NCBI GenBank assembly: GCA_942159475.1
Contig: OW804096.1
Location: 89,817,784-89,881,783, forward strand
Reading direction: 5' to 3'
DNA: 64,000 nucleotides
From: Sthenelais limicola
Lineage: Eukaryota; Annelida; Polychaeta; Phyllodocida; Sigalionidae
The notes under the pieces were generated by a model. It did not search any database. It was given only the letters and a program-made list of their open reading frames with translations, and was not told where the DNA came from. Positions 11,135 through 20,773 of this stretch are shown here, in pieces. Position numbers and translations under genes: made by a program. Position 1 is the first letter of the stretch. Every line of letters starts with the position of its first letter.

Positions 11135-11464
11135 TCATGCGCTAGGCTTAAGCTTAGAGTGGCTTTGTTTAGGGATTATATGTGGTACTGGGGAAATGAT
11201 CTTTTGTTTTGGCGTAATTGTACCTGCTTTGATGTTCCAATCTTTCCTTAGTTTGTCTGGGGTGTGTTGTAGTAGTCTGTAAGCGAATTGATTGTTTTTC
11301 AAGTTTTGCACCTTTTTCAGGCGGTCAACATGTATTGATTTAGTTAGGATTTTCCCAGATTTAATGTCCCTGAGAATGACACTAAAGTTTGATTTGTATT
11401 TACATACTAAATATGGTCCCATAAAAACTTGTTGGAGTTTCTTAGATGTATGCTTCTGTAGCAA
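11135..11464 (-). CDS. Integrase C-terminal segment, inner element
   Basis: In the same frame as the integrase core upstream and separated from it by one in-frame TAA near 11,480. It contains the GPY/F-type module (FMGPYLVCKY ... HVDRLKKVQ). The C-terminal tail is basic. If the TAA is real, the integrase of this copy ends before this module. Confidence 0.8.
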   Translation of the reverse strand: MLQKHTSKKLQQVFMGPYLVCKYKSNFSVILRDIKSGKILTKSIHVDRLKKVQNLKNNQFAYRLLQHTPDKLRKDWNIKAGTITPKQKIISPVPHIIPKQSHSKLKPSA

Positions 11465-11479
11465 GTTTGGTACGTGTAT

Positions 11480-12364
11480 TTACACTATGTCTGAGACGCA
11501 TATTTGTGAGTATGTTGCGTTCGCATCGTGTCTAGCTTTGGTCTTAATTTGCGTGGTTTTGGTCCTTTTGGCTGCCTGATCAAAGGAATGATCTTGAGCC
11601 GTGACCATGTCTATGACTGATTTTATAAGAGTTGTCGGCTCTGTATTTGCGCTTAATGTTGCGTCCATTAAGTTCCTGGGTTGTCTTCCGTGTAAGAGAA
11701 AGTACGGGCTGTACCCAGTGGTTTGATTTTGCGTTGTGTTTAGGGCGAATGTTATTTGTGGAAGATATAGGTCCCATGATTCCTGCTTTTTCATTGCGAA
11801 TGCCCGGAGGGCAGTATTTAGGGATGAATTATATCTTTCCACCTGGCCATTGGATTTGGGTCTCCAGGGAGAGGAGAATATCTGCTTCATGTTGAGCTTT
11901 TTGCATATGTTTCCAAAATTTTTCCCTGAGTAGCTAGTGCCGTTGTCCGACTGGATACTAGTTGGCACGCCATGTTTACATATTAGGTGTTCTATGACAC
12001 CGTCTATTGCACTAGCTGCGTCAATTGATTCAGTTGGGAAGGTAATGCAGAACTTGCTATGGAAATCTAAAATAACATGGATGTATTTGTATCCCTTCTT
12101 TGTTGTGGGGAGTGGTCCTATAGCATCTATGCATACCCTCTCGAATGGTTTTGTGGTGGGCTCCCTGATAGTCATTGGTGATTTCTGTGTCCTGCGTAGC
12201 TTTTTAGCCTTCAAGCATAGGTCGCATGTAGACACATATCTTTTAACATCTCTGTTCATGTATCGCCAGTGTACTTTGGGCAACATGGCGGCTAACATTT
12301 TTATTTCACCTACGTGTGCTGATATTGGACTATCATGAAATAGTTCCAGTGTGTTTTCAATCAT
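11480..12364 (-). CDS. Integrase zinc domain and DDE catalytic core, inner element
   Basis: Zinc-binding H10, H17, C47, C50 and catalytic D80, D140, E176 are all present (ERVCIDAIGP, IQSDNGTSYSG, GQVERYNS). The open frame extends upstream of the first ATG to about 12,390, where it overlaps the end of the RT ORF in the -1 frame. The ATG at 12,364 is thus probably not the true start. It should be part of a pol polyprotein reached by frameshift, unless the frame change is a mutation. Confidence 0.88.
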   Translation of the reverse strand: MIENTLELFHDSPISAHVGEIKMLAAMLPKVHWRYMNRDVKRYVSTCDLCLKAKKLRRTQKSPMTIREPTTKPFERVCIDAIGPLPTTKKGYKYIHVILDFHSKFCITFPTESIDAASAIDGVIEHLICKHGVPTSIQSDNGTSYSGKNFGNICKKLNMKQIFSSPWRPKSNGQVERYNSSLNTALRAFAMKKQESWDLYLPQITFALNTTQNQTTGYSPYFLLHGRQPRNLMDATLSANTEPTTLIKSVIDMVTAQDHSFDQAAKRTKTTQIKTKARHDANATYSQICVSDIV

Positions 12365-12378
12365 ATCATCTGGGATAA

Positions 12379-15246
12379 CTATTTGTAGTAATCGATGAGG
12401 CCTTTGATATATGGAGTTGACCTCTGAGATCTCTTCAAATTGCTTAGAGAGAAATGGAAGTCTGGTATATGTTTTAAGGTATCTGCAATTGACTCGAATT
12501 GGGAGTGGGCTTGATCAAATAAGCCTTTCTCCTCGGGGGAGGTTTGTCTTGACGATCTAGTTGTCATCTGGGAGACTTCCTCGGTACTCTCTTCAGTACT
12601 CATTGATAGGGAACTTATCTTTTCTCCTATTTTTGAGTCTGAGATGGGATTAAAGTCGTTGTTGGGGAATTGTTGACAGAAATCTACCTCACAGTTACAA
12701 TAAAAGTGATGTGTAGACTCCTGTTTCAAGATACCTTTCTTTAGACTTTTATGTTTCATAATTGAGTTTGGGGGCTCTGATAGAGTGAAATGAGCCTGAT
12801 TAGTTTCTGATTCGAATGCGACTCTTGTCGCGACCCTTATCCTCTTAGGTGGGGGTGGGGGGTCAGTCATGGGTGGTTCTATCTTATATTCTCTTCGAGA
12901 AAGAACATCAGCTACTGTGTTTTCTTTCCCCTTGACGTGTTGAATTGTAAACGAATATTGCTGGATTTCTAGGGCCCACCTAGCCATTCTATTTGTATTT
13001 TGCTTGTTCGTCAAGAGTGGGATGAGGGCTGCATGGTCAGTGTATAGCTGGAAGTGTCTGTTCTCCAAATAGTGCCTGAAATGTTGCACGGAGTACACAA
13101 TCGCTAGTAGTTCCCTTTCCGTTGTATTATAGTTGACCTCGTGTTTACGAAGGCACCGACCTGCAAAGGCTACTGGTCTCAGCACACCCTCATTATCTAG
13201 CTGAGATAGGACAGAACCGACAGATGTGGAACTTGCATCTGTACTTAAAATGAATTCTTTGTTGAAGTTGGGGAAGTGTAGGAGGGCGTCTTGGCATATC
13301 GAATTTTTCATGGAATTAAATGAATTCTCACAATGTTTATCCCATTTGAATTTGTTACCAGCTTTTGTTAATTCATACAGTGGTTTGATAATCTGGCTGA
13401 AATCTTTTATGAACCTCTTGAAGAACTGGCATAACCCATTAAACGACCTGACCTGAGTTACAGTTTTGGGTCTGGGGAAAGATTTTAATGCCTCGATCTT
13501 GCTGGGGCATGGTTGGACTCCTTTAGGAGTTATCACCATCCCAAGGAAATTGATGCGGTCGAGAAAGTACTCGCATTTAGATTTCTTCAGTTTTAGATCA
13601 CCCTCTCTCAGCGCCTGAAACACGTTTCTGAGGTCTCTGAAATGATCTTCCTCACTGCGGGACAAAATTAGGAGGTCGTCCAGATATGGGATCGCACATT
13701 TATACCTAAGTTTCTTAAGAATCATGGTCACTAGAGCACAGAAAGCTTGTGGGGATGTTTTAAGTCCCAATGGTAGTACCTTATACCTGTATTTCTTGCT
13801 GTAGGAGCAAAAACTAGTTTTATCTCTGTCCTCTTCCCTGAGTGGAATTTGAAAAAACCCTTGTTGACAGTCTAGTTTTAAAAATATGGTTGGTTGTAAG
13901 TCGCCAACGTACTCTATGGACTCATCTGCTCTAGGTGATATTAGTGCTTGATTTATTAGGTGGGCGTTAAGATATCTGAAATCTGTGACGACTCCCATGC
14001 CTCCTCCTGACTTTTGAACCATGAAGGACCTGCTTGACCATGGTCCTGTATTTGTTTCTTCGATTATTCCCTGACTTTCCATCTGCTCACACACTTTGTC
14101 AAACTTTTTTGCTTTATCTAATGTGGTGCGGAAAGGAAGCATGTGGCAAGGGACTGTGCCCTCTTTTAAGTGCAGGGAATGCTCGTATAATTTAGATAGA
14201 CCCAATTTGTTATCTTGGCCAACAAAAACGTCGTTGTATTCTGTTAGTAATGCCTTCAGTTTACCTTTCCCTACTTCACTCAATATCTGGTTAGGTTTAA
14301 CATTTTCCTCTGAATAAATGTGAACTTCATTGTAATTGCTAATGTACCTTTCCTCCTCGGATGAGGTATCGCTGCAAGAAAAATCACTGTTAGTATCGAA
14401 GGATGTGTCCATGTGGGACAGTTCTGTTATTCTACCTGTAACCTGAGTATCTGTTTTATCGGGTAAAGGAACAAAATCTGTTGGGTCTGATCTAGAAAAT
14501 ACTGCTACAATTTGACCTTTGTCGATTTTGTATGGGGATGCCCCTGTATTTAATAGTACTACTGGATGTCTATTGCGCCCATTCGGTATTACCACGCTTC
14601 TTTGTACTAAGAAGGGGACATCCACGCGTCTTGCCATATTATCTACTATTCCCTCATGATCGATATCATTTAAAGTTGTTATTTCACCTGTTAACGCAAA
14701 TTCACAGTGTGGGGGAATAGTTATTGACCTTGTGGCCCTAACTGGTTTGTACATTTCGGAAGGATCTTCCTCAAAGATGATGTGGGCTTTATGTTTTCGG
14801 AAGAAATCTACACCTAATATCATGGGACGGTTTAAGGTTGGCATAACTGCAAAATTATGGCTAAATGTTTGACCTTGTAGCATGAAGGTTATTTTTGCGA
14901 CCTTTTTAACATGTACCACGGCACTGTCTGCCATATATATTTTCCAACGAACCTTTGTAATGTCAACCTGTCCTCGCTCTTTGAACTTTTCTAGTAATTT
15001 ACCTCTAATGGCGGAGATTGATGCGCCAGTGTCAATAAGAGCTTGGATACCATAATTGTAAGCGAATACTTCTAAACAACCATTTTTTATAGCAGCAGTA
15101 ATAGGAATTGTCTCACCTAATTCAGATTTTGGTTGTAGAACGATCCGAGCTTCCTCATCTATGGTTTTCCCAGTGTTGGTAGTAAATATGTGTTCGTGTA
15201 GATGTGATTCTTCCGCATTCACATCGAATAACAGTTTCTTTCTCAA
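12379..15246 (-). CDS. Protease, reverse transcriptase and RNase H, inner element
   Basis: The 955-codon ORF holds a retropepsin with DTG at residues 72-74 (ALIDTGASISA). RT spans about 345-570 with the first aspartate in KLDCQQG (459) and YLDD at 521-524. RNase H follows with D670, E711 and D737. The tail (about 770-955) is Ser/Glu-rich and unlike known domains. The frame opens upstream to the gag stop at 15,333-15,335 and is -1 relative to gag, so a -1 frameshift or readthrough is needed; the ATG at 15,246 is probably not used. Protein sequence places it in Ty3/gypsy. Confidence 0.92.
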   Translation of the reverse strand: MRKKLLFDVNAEESHLHEHIFTTNTGKTIDEEARIVLQPKSELGETIPITAAIKNGCLEVFAYNYGIQALIDTGASISAIRGKLLEKFKERGQVDITKVRWKIYMADSAVVHVKKVAKITFMLQGQTFSHNFAVMPTLNRPMILGVDFFRKHKAHIIFEEDPSEMYKPVRATRSITIPPHCEFALTGEITTLNDIDHEGIVDNMARRVDVPFLVQRSVVIPNGRNRHPVVLLNTGASPYKIDKGQIVAVFSRSDPTDFVPLPDKTDTQVTGRITELSHMDTSFDTNSDFSCSDTSSEEERYISNYNEVHIYSEENVKPNQILSEVGKGKLKALLTEYNDVFVGQDNKLGLSKLYEHSLHLKEGTVPCHMLPFRTTLDKAKKFDKVCEQMESQGIIEETNTGPWSSRSFMVQKSGGGMGVVTDFRYLNAHLINQALISPRADESIEYVGDLQPTIFLKLDCQQGFFQIPLREEDRDKTSFCSYSKKYRYKVLPLGLKTSPQAFCALVTMILKKLRYKCAIPYLDDLLILSRSEEDHFRDLRNVFQALREGDLKLKKSKCEYFLDRINFLGMVITPKGVQPCPSKIEALKSFPRPKTVTQVRSFNGLCQFFKRFIKDFSQIIKPLYELTKAGNKFKWDKHCENSFNSMKNSICQDALLHFPNFNKEFILSTDASSTSVGSVLSQLDNEGVLRPVAFAGRCLRKHEVNYNTTERELLAIVYSVQHFRHYLENRHFQLYTDHAALIPLLTNKQNTNRMARWALEIQQYSFTIQHVKGKENTVADVLSRREYKIEPPMTDPPPPPKRIRVATRVAFESETNQAHFTLSEPPNSIMKHKSLKKGILKQESTHHFYCNCEVDFCQQFPNNDFNPISDSKIGEKISSLSMSTEESTEEVSQMTTRSSRQTSPEEKGLFDQAHSQFESIADTLKHIPDFHFSLSNLKRSQRSTPYIKGLIDYYK

Positions 15247-15332
15247 TATCGTTGGACTTTCCAGGTTGTCGTTGAAATGTTCATTTATGGTTTGTCCCTG
15301 CCCGAGGGGACCTTGGACACGCCGAATTGGCC

Positions 15333-16535
15333 CTAGTGCGACGTGTGGTTGCCGTTTCCCTGCCTCCTGCTATTCTGGAAGGCTTGGAAAGCTTGGAAAT
15401 CTGCCATCATTTGATGGTCAAACTGTGGAGCTTGGTAGTATTGCTGGGGGAATTGGTTATATCCTGAGTTTTGTTGCCAATTTCCTTGGTTCTGGTTGTA
15501 CTGACCATTACCGTTATTCCACCCATTGTTGTCCCAGTTGTTATTGTTGCCGTTTCCTTTGTTCTTCCAGCCGCCGCGTCCTCTGCCGTTGCCGTTCCAT
15601 TTTCCTCGGCCCCGGCCGCGACCGCGTCCTCTGCCGCGTCCACCTCCTCGGTGGCCGCCGATCTCTTGGACTGTCTCTGTGGCTTCTGGCTTTGGTTTTT
15701 CCTCCTGTGCGGTCCTTACCGCTTTAATTTGTTCGCTTAATACTTTAAATTGCTCGTCTGCTAGTTTTGTTAACGCACTGCATGAGCTTGCTACTATGCT
15801 TGAAATATCTGCTGAGTCTATTAAGGCAGGTTTCTGTATGCTGGCCTCGGCTGTCTTTGCCATTATTACTGCTGCGTCGAAGGTAATTGGGGTTTGGGCT
15901 AACACTACTTTCCCGATCTCGCCCCTTAGTCCTTCTACTAATTTTTCAATGGAGGATTCCTCGTTTAATCCTCTGGCGTGGACGATATCTCTTAGTTCTG
16001 CTGAGTATGACTCCACAGATTCATCCTTTCTCTGTTTTCTCACGCCAGTTATCCTTAGTTTACGTTCATCCGCGGCAAAATGTGCAATCATGGCTCTACA
16101 TGTAGCCAGGTAATCGTTTCTGTTCACATGTGCCGTTCTCACATATCTATCTAGCCATTGCTTTGCTCTCCCGTCCACGTATGTCGACAAATATCTGGGT
16201 AGCATGGCGGGATTGTTATCATATGCGAGGTTAATATAGTGTTCATACGCATCAAGAAAAGATCTGGTCGTCACTGTACATGTTGGATGTCTAAATACCT
16301 CTGGTTTTCTCAGGTTCGGGTCCTGAGCTCTGAGTGCCACAAGTGCTTCGGCGAAATGTTCATGTCTTTGAGCCTCTGCTTGTTGTGCCTCTTCATTAGC
16401 TGGAGGCATGACGACTTGGATCCTGTGGTTCTGCGGGGGTTGAGGTGCGCCTCCATCGCCACCTTGTCCCGCTCGTGCAGCGTCTACTGCGGCTTGGACT
16501 CGTACTCCTAAGATGTCATACCAATATTTCCGCAT
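15333..16535 (-). CDS. Gag of the inner element, with Gly/Arg-rich tail
   Basis: 400 codons. The middle (about 110-260) resembles a retrotransposon capsid region (FLDAYEHYINLAYDN, then DESVESYSAELRDIV). The C-terminus has no CCHC zinc knuckle; instead it has Arg-Gly repeats (about 293-325), then Asn/Gly/Gln-rich sequence, reminiscent of spumavirus-type GR boxes. The first ATG (16,535) lies inside the right terminal repeat, 21 bases from its inner edge, so the repeat supplies the first codons. Confidence 0.82.
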   Translation of the reverse strand: MRKYWYDILGVRVQAAVDAARAGQGGDGGAPQPPQNHRIQVVMPPANEEAQQAEAQRHEHFAEALVALRAQDPNLRKPEVFRHPTCTVTTRSFLDAYEHYINLAYDNNPAMLPRYLSTYVDGRAKQWLDRYVRTAHVNRNDYLATCRAMIAHFAADERKLRITGVRKQRKDESVESYSAELRDIVHARGLNEESSIEKLVEGLRGEIGKVVLAQTPITFDAAVIMAKTAEASIQKPALIDSADISSIVASSCSALTKLADEQFKVLSEQIKAVRTAQEEKPKPEATETVQEIGGHRGGGRGRGRGRGRGRGKWNGNGRGRGGWKNKGNGNNNNWDNNGWNNGNGQYNQNQGNWQQNSGYNQFPQQYYQAPQFDHQMMADFQAFQAFQNSRRQGNGNHTSH

Positions 16536-17038
16536 GTTAATCTAAATATTCAATGACGTAATATTGTATAACATTGCATAATAAGGTGTAACCTTATTAA
16601 CATGATTATGATTATGAATATGTACCTCAGTACATGAATATGAATATTAATGTATCAGTTATAATCTAGGTCATCTTGCTATGTCTAGTCAAGCATGGCT
16701 ACCTCTACACCTGTCCAGGTGTGCCACATTACGTAATCAGTATACACTAATTAATACTCAGACCGGCCACATGGTGGCCGGTCCTCACCCACCATTGGTC
16801 CACGTGACCACATGTAATACCACCTGCTATTGGCGACAGACCACGTGACCTAATGTAACCCCAACGGTCACTGGCTAACCATAAGGCACACCTGGACCCC
16901 TGCTGATATATAACCCATGTCGTAGACAATAAAAGTTAGTTCTCTGATATTCTTTGAATATACTTCTGCCTCCTGGATTGATTACTTATTAGCATATAGA
17001 TATGCGCTAGCTCTACCACCGTACAAGTAAGCATATCA
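16514..17038 (+). repeat. Right inverted terminal repeat (LTR-like) of the inner element
   Basis: 525 bases, the reverse complement of 6,389-6,914. Its TATATAA box and AATAAA (about 16,928) point in the plus direction, that is outward and against the internal genes. On the minus strand it also has TATATA and could still drive gag. There is no TGG-type primer binding site just inside its inner edge. Confidence 0.88.
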
Positions 17039-18833
17039 ATAGCCTCAATCTTCTCCGGATCTGGTCTGCTCCCTTCGCTGTTAACTATTCTGCCTAGAAA
17101 TCTAACAGAGCGCTTGAAAAGTACACATTTCTTTGGTTTCAAAATCAAACCAAATTTCTGTATCCTCTCAAAGACACATTTCAGATTTTTCCTGGCTTCT
17201 TCCAATGATTTTCCGTAGGAAATTATATCATCTAAGTAAACCATACATTTTGTCCAGCGCAATCCTTGTAACATACTCTCTACCATGCGTTCAAATGTGG
17301 CTGGGGCATTGCATAGCCCAAATGCCATCACATTGAAACGAAACAAGCCTATATGGGTGACGAATGCAGATTTTTCCTTCGATTCTTCATCCAATTCCAC
17401 TTGCCAATAGCCTGATTCGAGATCCAGGGTAGAATAATACATGTTTTTCCCAAGAGCATCTAGACTTTCATCGATTCTAGGTAGGGGGAACGCATCTTTC
17501 TTTGTGATGTCATTTACTTTGCGATAATCCACACAGAAACGAATGGAATTATCCTTCTTTTTGACCAGAACAATCGGTGATGACCATGGCGAATCACTAG
17601 GCGAAATAACTCCTTTATTTAACATCTTTACTAGCTCTTCTTCCACTGTTTTTCTCCTGCCTATGGGTAAGCGGCGATAGCTCTGCTTGATAGGTTCCGA
17701 ATCTCCAGTGTTTATGTGATGTTTCACGTTATCCGTTCTACCTAGGTCTCCTCCAGGTTTTTGGAATATATTGAAAAATTCCAATAGGTCAGATCTAACC
17801 AAATCTTTCTCCTTCTCAGTGGTTATATCACTCTGAGAAACCAGTTGTTCCAGGTATTGAGGCAAATTATATTCAGTCATTGCCGGATCATGAGCAATTG
17901 TTTCCAATAATACAGCAATTCGCTCATCCTCCAAGGTAGAATTTTCAGGTTCAGCGATGTCTATCGACTCATCATTCCCAGTGTTCTCTATTTGAGAAAC
18001 CACTTCAGCAACGCCTAATATCTCACCCTCTTCAATGAATTGTGCCTGGTTGGTGATATTCATCACAGGCAACCCATACAACTCCTCCTCTTCTCTGTAT
18101 CCTATCATGGTAGGAAAATTTACTAATCCTCTGTCATCGTCTATGTACATAGGAGGCTCCACAAGGAAATCACCTTTGCTCATGCCATTCCTAGGGCCAG
18201 TCCAGATTGCTTCTACCATCGTCACTGAATTCTTCTTAATTTTAGTTCTTTCCTTAACTCTCAGGGCTCCATTATTCGATACAAATTCACAAAAAGTTTT
18301 CCTTCCATTTATATCAATCTCCCCAGTTTTGCTTCTAAACGCCATGTCCACTGCCATCTGGAAATCTAAGCCTAATATTCCGGATTCTCTATGGATACGT
18401 CCAACGAAAAATCTCCAGACATGCAACTTTCCTCCAAGATCAAAGTGGAAATTAGCAACACCTAACAAGGTTATATCACTGCCATTAGCAGCAATGACCT
18501 TATCCGAAGTGGGTAACAATGAAGGTGGGTTGATCATAGAGGAATATATACCCTCATCGATCAAGCTGATGGAGGCTCCAGTGTCCACTAATAGGTGATA
18601 CAAATCTCTTCCAAAAGTAGCAGGTACATACCATCTTGCTCCTTTTAAGTTAGGCAGACAATAAATATTTTCCTCAGGCCTGGTCACCAGTAATAAATCA
18701 GGAGCTTCAGGGGCCGTACCCTCCCCTAAGAAAGAAGGTCCTGAAGAATTATTCATTGCTGTAATTGTCTGGTCGGAAAAGCCACTTTGAGATAGGGTGG
18801 TTGAGTTGATGGCCTTGTCCAACACAACCACTA
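17039..18833 (-). pseudogene. Protease and reverse transcriptase of the outer gypsy element, cut by the inner element
   Basis: Protease has DTG about 83 codons in (HLLVDTGASISL). RT follows with VDYRKVND, STLDLESGYWQ, AFGLCNAPATF and YLDDII. The RT connection is interrupted after ...PDPEKIEAI at the ATAG duplication and resumes at 6,388. The frame begins in a 1-base overlap with the gag stop and is -1 relative to gag. The open frame runs on to 16,936 only because it enters the repeat of the inner element. Confidence 0.9.
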
Positions 18834-19421
18834 GTCGTTTCCCTCAAGACCAGCCATGCTTTTACCAGATTTCTGATCTAAGATTCCGGATTTGTTCTTA
18901 GCATCAAGGAAACCTTTACATGAAAAGGTAGAGTGTCCGGCTGTATCACACCACTTGCAATAAGGAGTCTGAGATGATTTATTCCTCCAGGGTCCACTTT
19001 TCCTGTATCCCGACCACTTTGTTCTCTCTCCCAAAGCATTTATCCCATATTCCTCCTCATCTGATTCTTCAAACTCAGTCTCAGTTGTGTAAGAAACAGC
19101 AGCAACTGTAGTCAACACATCAGAGCTGGCATTAACTCCAAAAAGTGTTTTTATTCCACTTTTATAACGATTTGCTAAGTCCAGGGCATCGAATAATGAC
19201 TTAGGCTGACGAGCATGAACTTCCAATGCAATCTTCTTGTCCAACATGCCTTTAATGAACTGCTGAATGAGCAGCCGAGTATGAAAATTATGTCTTTCAC
19301 CCGGAAAGGCCCAGGCCATCAAAGATCTAAGATGAACTGCAAAGGCATTTAGATCCTCGCCAGGAATTTGCTTTCTTGAATAGAAGGTATTTTCTCGGTC
19401 TTCAGGAGAAACCTCCTCCAT
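18831..19421 (-). pseudogene. Gag C-terminal half with CCHC zinc knuckle, outer element
   Basis: The capsid-like part reads on from the previous ORF in another frame. A nucleocapsid knuckle CKWCDTAGHSTFSC (CX2CX4HX4C) is present. A frameshift near 19,405-19,425 separates it from the N-terminal half. The ORF ends in the overlap with pol. Confidence 0.85.
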
Positions 19422-19722
19422 ATATCCTACATAACACGGTGACTAAGTCCTGATATGATCCTTCAGAGATGTCAAAATCATTAACAACACTTGCAGCCTC
19501 GCCTTTACATTTGGAGAAAAGCACCTTCATCCTTGTTTCCTGAGACCAATTGTTAGCTAAGCTAATATTCTCAAATTGAACAAGATATTGGTACCAATCC
19601 TTTCCCTCGAAAGCAGGAGGCATAGAGCATTTGGGCTTCTCTGACCATTGAGTCACAGCTAGATTTGTGGAAGAATCCTTGATCTTGATCGGACAAATAT
19701 TTTCTTCCTCCTCAAATTCCAC
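19402..19722 (-). pseudogene. Gag middle segment, outer element
   Basis: Contains the retrotransposon gag start of the capsid fold (MPPAFEGKDWYQYLVQFE, then NWSQETRMKVLFSKCKGEA). It is in the same frame as the coiled-coil ORF at 19,732-20,310, with one TAG between them. Confidence 0.82.
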
Positions 19723-19731
19723 AGCATCAAA

Positions 19732-20310
19732 CTACGACAGAGATCCTCGTGATTTCCTCTGAAAAGAAACCTTTTTCCCTCCTTGGCGTGTTCCAATATG
19801 GCCATACAAGGGATTGGAATCCAATGATTTCCAAAATTCAGTATCTCTCACATCAGACCCATCTTTCATTTTAAACAAACTTTTGGTTTCATTTAACTCA
19901 GCTTTATTAACTCGAGCTTCACTCTTCCAATAGTCTACGTTTTTCACTGCATCATCGACATTAGCTTTAGCTAATTGCAGTTCCGTATTAATCTTCTTCA
20001 AGGCATTTTCCTTCGAAGTAACCTCCTTATGCAGCAAATCTGTATCACTAGTAGCTCGATCTAAAGCATCTTTGTGACGAATAAGGTCCTCCTGGAGCTG
20101 ATCCGTTGTATTTATGGCAGCATCACGTTCACCAGCTACATCCTTAAACTCACTTTTCGTCAAAGCCAATACTCTATCAACATCTTCCTTGTCTTTAGCT
20201 GCCTGTAAGATGTAATCCTTGATCTTAGGATCTACGTCCTTGAGTTCTATGCCAGCTACTATCCCCTTTGCTAAATCAGTAGCCATGTTTAATCCTTCCT
20301 GTGACTCCAA
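19732..20310 (-). CDS. Coiled-coil N-terminal segment of gag, outer element
   Basis: 192 codons, mostly charged heptad-like helix (about 50-155). It is separated from the capsid part by a single in-frame TAG, so it was either the N-terminal domain of Gag or is joined by readthrough. The ATG at 20,310 is about 460 bases downstream of the 5' LTR. Confidence 0.7.
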   Translation of the reverse strand: MESQEGLNMATDLAKGIVAGIELKDVDPKIKDYILQAAKDKEDVDRVLALTKSEFKDVAGERDAAINTTDQLQEDLIRHKDALDRATSDTDLLHKEVTSKENALKKINTELQLAKANVDDAVKNVDYWKSEARVNKAELNETKSLFKMKDGSDVRDTEFWKSLDSNPLYGHIGTRQGGKKVSFQRKSRGSLS

Positions 20311-20773
20311 GTCCGTTTATTTTGAGAAGAAATACAAAAATATACTAAGTAAAAAAAACAAAAAGCAGTCCAATCGTGTTTGAACCCTTCAGGAGAAGAA
20401 AATCAAAAATCTCTCCACAGCAACAGCAAGGCGAAGCAGTGTCCACACCATCCAGGAGTCTAACCAGTGAACATAAGTTGTCTTATATCACTCTGCCCAA
20501 AAATAAAAATAAACCCAAGTTTAAATATTCCGTGTTAATTTGAGATGTATCCAGACGATATCCAATGACTATCTCCAGCTCCGGACAATTCCAAAGAAAA
20601 ATGGAGACAAAGATCCAATGAGATCCGGAGGATCCTGGAGGTCCGGATGGGTCCGGATAGTGAGAAAAATAAGCAGACTGTTTATATTCCCTTGAAACTT
20701 CAATGTCCAGCAGACAATCCAGTGTTCTAGGAAGAAATACAAATGTATTTTTCCCTCACACTCACGGCACCAG
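20311..20773. promoter_or_regulatory. Leader of the outer element with primer binding site
   Basis: Right next to the 5' LTR, the minus strand reads CTGGTGCCGTGAGTGTGAG. A TGG-initiated match to a tRNA 3' end (…CCA) is the expected primer binding site. The tRNA identity is not assigned. The rest is untranslated leader. Confidence 0.65.

Larger units (their letters stand above)
6389..17038 (-). mobile_element. Inner gag-pol-env retroelement flanked by inverted 525-bp terminal repeats
   Basis: The ends are TGATATGC at 6,389 and GCATATCA at 17,038, and both flanks are the 4-base duplication ATAG (6,385-6,388 and 17,039-17,042). The termini (6,389-6,914 and 16,514-17,038) are near-perfect reverse complements of each other, not direct LTRs. 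Between them, all on the minus strand, are gag, protease-RT-RNase H, integrase and an envelope-like ORF, in the order of a retrovirus-like gypsy element. The intact duplication shows that the unit integrated, or was completed, with these two ends. It interrupts the RT of the outer element. Either this is a bona fide TIR-bounded retroelement or an aberrant reverse-transcription product with the same LTR end at both tips. Confidence 0.85.
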
